Made by a program: the position numbers and the translations under genes. A stretch of 64,000 bases of DNA from Streptomyces sp. P3 (GTDB lineage: Bacteria > Actinomycetota > Actinomycetes > Streptomycetales > Streptomycetaceae): assembly GCF_003032475.1 (NCBI RefSeq), contig NZ_CP028369.1, positions 9,114,001 through 9,178,000 of the forward strand, read 5' to 3'. Below the pieces are notes generated by a model, which was given only the letters and a program-made list of their open reading frames with translations, searched no databases and was not told where the DNA came from. Each line of letters begins with the position of its first letter. The stretch's first letter is position 1. Positions 62,801 through 64,000 of the stretch are shown one piece after another.

Positions 62801-64000
62801 CGACGCCGTGGCGGCCGCCGCCCAGCAGCCCGCCGCCGTATCCGCGCCGCAGCGGCCCGCCACCGACATCGCCGTCATCGGCGTCAGCGGCCTCTACCCC
62901 CAGGCCGACGACCTCGACGCCTTCTGGGACAACCTCCGGTCCGGCAAGGACTGCGTGACGCGCATCCCCGCGGACCGCTGGGAGCGTCTCTACGGCGCCA
63001 GCCCGGAGGAGGCCGGTCCGACGCGCGGCACCTGGGGCGCGTTCCTCGACGGCATCGACCGCTTCGACCCGCTGCTCTTCGGCATCTCGCCCCGTGAGGC
63101 CGCTGCCATGGACCCGCAGCAGCGGCTGTTCCTGCAGACCGTATGGCACCTCCTGGAAGAAAGCGGCGTCACCCAGGACGCACTGGAGCATCGTTACGGC
63201 CGCCGCGTCGGCGTCTACGTCGGGGCGGCCTACCAGATGTACCGCGCGGACGACTCGGACCCCGTCCTCGCGGCACTCACCGCCACCACGTCGTACAACC
63301 TCATCGCCAACCGTGTCTCCTACTTCTTCGGCCTGGAAGGCCCGAGCCTGGCCGTGGACAACATGTGCACGTCGTCGGCCACGGCCATCCACCTCGCCTG
63401 CGCCGACCTGCAGCGCGGTGAGGCCGAACTGGCCGTGGCCGGCGGGGTCAACCTCACCGTCGACCCGGCCAAGTACGTGGCGCTGTCCGAGATGCAGCTC
63501 CTCGGGAGCCACCCGGGCAGCCGCAGCTTCCGGGACGGGGACGGCTATCTGCCCGCCGAGGCCGTCGGAGCCGTCCTGCTGAAACCGCTGGACGCCGCAC
63601 TGCGTGACGGCGACACCGTGCACGCCGTGATCAAGGCCACCGCCACGGCCCACGGCGGCCGGGCCAACGGCTTCATGACGCCCAGTCTCCGCACCCAGGT
63701 GAGCGTCATGCGGCGCGCGCTGGAACGGGCCGGCGCGGCACCCGAGTCCATCGGGTACGTCGAGGCGGCCGCCAACGGCACCACCATCACCGACGAGGTC
63801 GAACTGCGGGCCCTCGGCGAGGTGTTCCGAGACGTCGACGAGCCCGTGGCCGTCGGCACCGTGAAGTCGGCCCTGGGCCATCCCGAGGCGGCCTCCGGCA
63901 TCGCCCAGCTCACCAAGGTCGTCCTGCAACTGCGGCACGGGCAGCTGCCGCCGCTGGTCGAGGCGGGCGACCCCAATCCCCGGCTGGACCCCGACGACGG
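56820..64000 (+). CDS. Type I trans-AT-style polyketide synthase (PKS2, 3' end outside window)
   Basis: At least 2393 codons, open to the end of the window. Order: DH-like, ACP, ACP (no Ser), DH, KS, KR, ACP, KS (no HGTGT His). No AT is present. The N-terminus starts MTDSPRFTETFTVTADNPLL, directly in a DH fold, so the first domains must work on a chain handed over from another protein, presumably PKS1. I chose ATG 56820; ATG 56778 and GTG 56766 are in frame, and none has a strong ribosome site. It has the same orientation and trans-AT KS signatures (HPNKYLLLGMRNFLSSDGRCRSF-like) as PKS1. The assembly line continues beyond the window. Confidence 0.93.
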   Translation, partial: MTDSPRFTETFTVTADNPLLRGHVVDGRRLLPAVGCVDLVLQVLARQGQALPDVVLRNLTVLAPLTVAPGQQVLVTVEGRGASGGGTRVEVRGRHAEDSTETTHAVVTAYPTTAQAFPDRLSLPLAASDRSASLADIFAWCREHGLVHSDLMKAAGTLHRCGGDWIAALELAPEHRDSADAFVFHPALFEAALLSGGVASGLPHDDGTPEDGTADDRTLFLPSRFELYLPLVIESFRATASPGSHCYVRIPAASVSRDDELVRLAMEFYDPAGVKFAEVGQYVGKRVRTPTAASPEATPQAEPTLLPDIGVLGVVRQLVAERLDMTPERVDVDAGYYDMGLASADLLSVVTRLGDRLSLDLSPTVMFEHRTVAELAAWLEPRVAADIPEEPLSAVRATVAELLCVPPEEVAPDGALEDLGLDWTGLAQLADRLGERHGRALAPTVFQEHRTVRAVAAHLAAAPVAPGGPAQLHPMLERADADGAGTLYTARFDGTEPYLRDHVVRGGRVLPGVVHLEMARAAVADALGQERAAGLRLDDVVWLRPAVSGPTGLELRVTISRLTDDNAEYEIHAVAPDDEPVLCGRGRASRPAPAGPARPGLAEARAVCTGATFTADDVYGLYSGAGLDYGPSQRALVRLHTGTDDTGRPQALAELRLPVAAEPLDGCLLHPSILDGALQATVGLRMAAGPVGAGPGGDAGAQPALPFALRHLDTVAATPARAYAWIRPQPHRPPRTASAALDITVFDEQGRVCVELTGLSTRTLRPQHTAPHVEAPLVPAAPSRRTLADIAIVGLSGRYPEAEDLDAFWANLRAGRDCVREIPSERWDPRRYADPAAGAGTPARWGGFLDGIDRFDPLFFQISLLEADYLDPQERLFLQAAHHALEDAGYTGEELSRAAAGPGSGAPGKVGVFVGVMYQEYQLFGAQAQERGHRVALSGSAATIANRVSYFYGFTGPSMALDTMCSGSLTAIHLACEAIRSGQCGAALAGGVNLSSHPNKYLLLGMRNFLSSDGRCRSFGEGGDGYVPGEGVGAVLLKPLEQAVADGDHIHGVIKGTAVNHGGRTPGYSVPSPVAQGEVIADALVAAGVDARTLGYLEAHGTGTALGDPIEIAGLTKGLQRAGGLPERCAIGSVKSNIGHGESASGIAGLTKVLLQMRHGELVPSLHSATLNPHIDFDRTPLRVQQRLEPWPRPVLELDGERRTHPRTAGVSSFGAGGSNAHLVVTEYVPEPDLEPRPTPEPDASGRPSLLVLSARSEEQLAEQARRLAVRLGELSDQDLPDVAWTLQTGRMPLEERFALAAGSVRQARERLSEFAAGPSRPGPWIRGAVRTGPEAPTPEQTRTELGAALAAWSAHGTYDRLLGLWTEGAALDWAALQPPARSARRVSLPGYPFARERCWLDLDDAVPSGPASEPSGPTPPAANGDELMLLRPVWTEREGAPAVTGEEFSARYVVVLGRLGERDDDALRTVLPAGAVCRFLPLDEGPLDRRYTDVAREVFTLTREILSGGARRPVLLQVVLTGDPGTDAERDRMACFGGLAGLLRTARLEDPRLHAQYVECLDGAAPAIVAARLVAENGAEPEVRYRAGRRHVVRMDELTGPRPVTRQWKEGGVYLITGGTGGLGLIVARDIAARTTRATVVLTGRSPLTGAQRAALDALREHGLTVDHRRADVSDRDSVAGLLAHVADRHGPLTGVVHSAGVLDDGLLIRKTPEQFERVLAPKVAGVVHLDELTRDQPLETFLCFSSTSGAFGNVGQADYAAANAFLDAYAAHRNRLVDAGLRSGRTVSIGWPLWDEGGMGADPTLRARLRDLGFAPLDTARGLEALRCAQAADDNGLGEGRLLVLLGRREALPPGLLGPAAPETVTRPVTGAPDREESAVTPEPVADGVLEERAAAHLRRVIAGALKLGPERLGADTPLERYGMDSVIAVTLTSRLEEEFGPLPRTLLFEAQTVRELARYVMAEHPDALRALLGEPAAPEPALATSPAAQAPDAVAAAAQQPAAVSAPQRPATDIAVIGVSGLYPQADDLDAFWDNLRSGKDCVTRIPADRWERLYGASPEEAGPTRGTWGAFLDGIDRFDPLLFGISPREAAAMDPQQRLFLQTVWHLLEESGVTQDALEHRYGRRVGVYVGAAYQMYRADDSDPVLAALTATTSYNLIANRVSYFFGLEGPSLAVDNMCTSSATAIHLACADLQRGEAELAVAGGVNLTVDPAKYVALSEMQLLGSHPGSRSFRDGDGYLPAEAVGAVLLKPLDAALRDGDTVHAVIKATATAHGGRANGFMTPSLRTQVSVMRRALERAGAAPESIGYVEAAANGTTITDEVELRALGEVFRDVDEPVAVGTVKSALGHPEAASGIAQLTKVVLQLRHGQLPPLVEAGDPNPRLDPDD
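56840..59120 (+). other. PKS2 N-terminal DH-like - ACP - ACP(Ser lost) - DH
   Basis: First DH fold: His23 in GHVVDGRRLLP is intact, but the catalytic Asp is Glu190 (FHPALFEAALL) and the Gln is Leu. First ACP: Ser343 in MGLASADLL. Second ACP: LEDLGLDWTGLAQL, where the phosphopantetheine Ser is Trp423, so it cannot be loaded. Second DH: His502 in DHVVRGGRVLP and Asp675 in LDGALQ, apparently active. No KS or AT lies in this block. Confidence 0.8.
59185..62740 (+). other. PKS2 module: KS - KR - ACP
   Basis: KS from about residue 790 with Cys965 (LDTMCSGS), His1100 (EAHGTGT) and SNIGHGESASG. A linker without AT follows (ends LPGYPFARERCWL). KR has GGTGGLG, the B-type LDD signature in GVLDDGL, and Tyr1761 in DYAAAN. 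The ACP has Ser1928 (YGMDSVIAV). Expected product: D-configured beta-hydroxy intermediate, which a neighbouring DH could dehydrate. Confidence 0.85.
62860..64000 (+). other. PKS2 last visible KS, probably non-elongating
   Basis: KS from about residue 2017. Cys2183 is present in VDNMCTSSATAIHL and the last His in SALGHPEAASG. The HGTGT motif is AANGT (YVEAAANGTT), so its His is Ala2317. Loss of this His is the hallmark of KS0 domains that transfer but do not extend. Confidence 0.85.

Noticed and set aside
58446..63938. A 1830-codon open frame on the minus strand opposite PKS2
   Set aside because: It is antisense to clear KS, KR and ACP domains and consists of low-complexity Gly/Arg/Val sequence; long antisense frames are normal at this GC content.

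Overview
The window is high-GC actinomycete DNA. Its base composition, strongly biased codon use, GTG/TTG starts, ATGA start/stop overlaps, LuxR-type regulators and F420-type oxidoreductase all point to Streptomyces or a close relative. It is the interior of a large specialised-metabolite gene cluster; both ends of the window cut through biosynthetic genes.

Region 1 (1-16354, plus strand) is one tightly coupled operon for amino-acid chemistry on carrier proteins. It encodes an NRPS adenylation-PCP piece (5' end outside the window), a thioesterase, an SDR, a ProA-like gamma-glutamyl phosphate reductase and a free ACP. A TrpB-like PLP enzyme follows that has lost the catalytic Glu of tryptophan synthase. 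Next are a papain/BtrH-like protein fused to an ACP, an AMP-forming ligase, a BtrK-type PLP decarboxylase, another ACP and two acyl-CoA dehydrogenases. The operon ends with a PPTase, a second BtrH-like protein, a flavin reductase, a short SerA and a YCII-LuxR regulator. Together they look like a route that loads, decarboxylates, oxidises and transfers Glu/Ser-derived aminoacyl groups on carriers.

Region 2 (16722-34349) carries a nearly complete tRNA-dependent C5 route to 5-aminolevulinate and porphobilinogen: glutamyl-tRNA synthetase, glutamyl-tRNA reductase (HemA), glutamate-1-semialdehyde aminomutase (HemL) and porphobilinogen synthase (HemB). No later haem genes are present. Interleaved are an MFS exporter, an LLM flavin/F420 oxidoreductase with a LysR regulator, an EamA exporter, a second YCII-LuxR regulator, two Asp/Glu-racemase-superfamily proteins with altered cysteines, an FAD monooxygenase, an ADP-forming acyl-CoA synthetase, an Ohr peroxidase and an AMACR-like CoA-transferase-family enzyme. 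I infer that ALA or PBG is made here as a building block.

Region 3 (34350-36215) is a scar: a 3' alpha/beta-hydrolase fragment, a 5' IS3-type transposase fragment, a truncated LacI gene, and an AT-richer promoter region with a 9-bp-arm inverted repeat.

Region 4 (36216-64000) is the polyketide synthase. PKS1 (5972 aa) has a loading part with one intact AT and an ACP, followed by three modules without functional AT domains (KS-DH-KR-ACP, KS-DH-KR-ACP, KS-DH-KR-MT-ACP). A LAL-family activator gene with a TTA codon near its 5' end overlaps the PKS1 stop. PKS2 runs off the window; it starts DH-ACP-ACP-DH, then KS-KR-ACP, then a KS that lacks the HGTGT histidine. This is trans-AT-style architecture, but no free-standing AT is in the window. 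Two shrunken AT remnants without the catalytic serine suggest descent from a cis-AT ancestor.

I saw no tRNA, rRNA, CRISPR array or complete insertion sequence.
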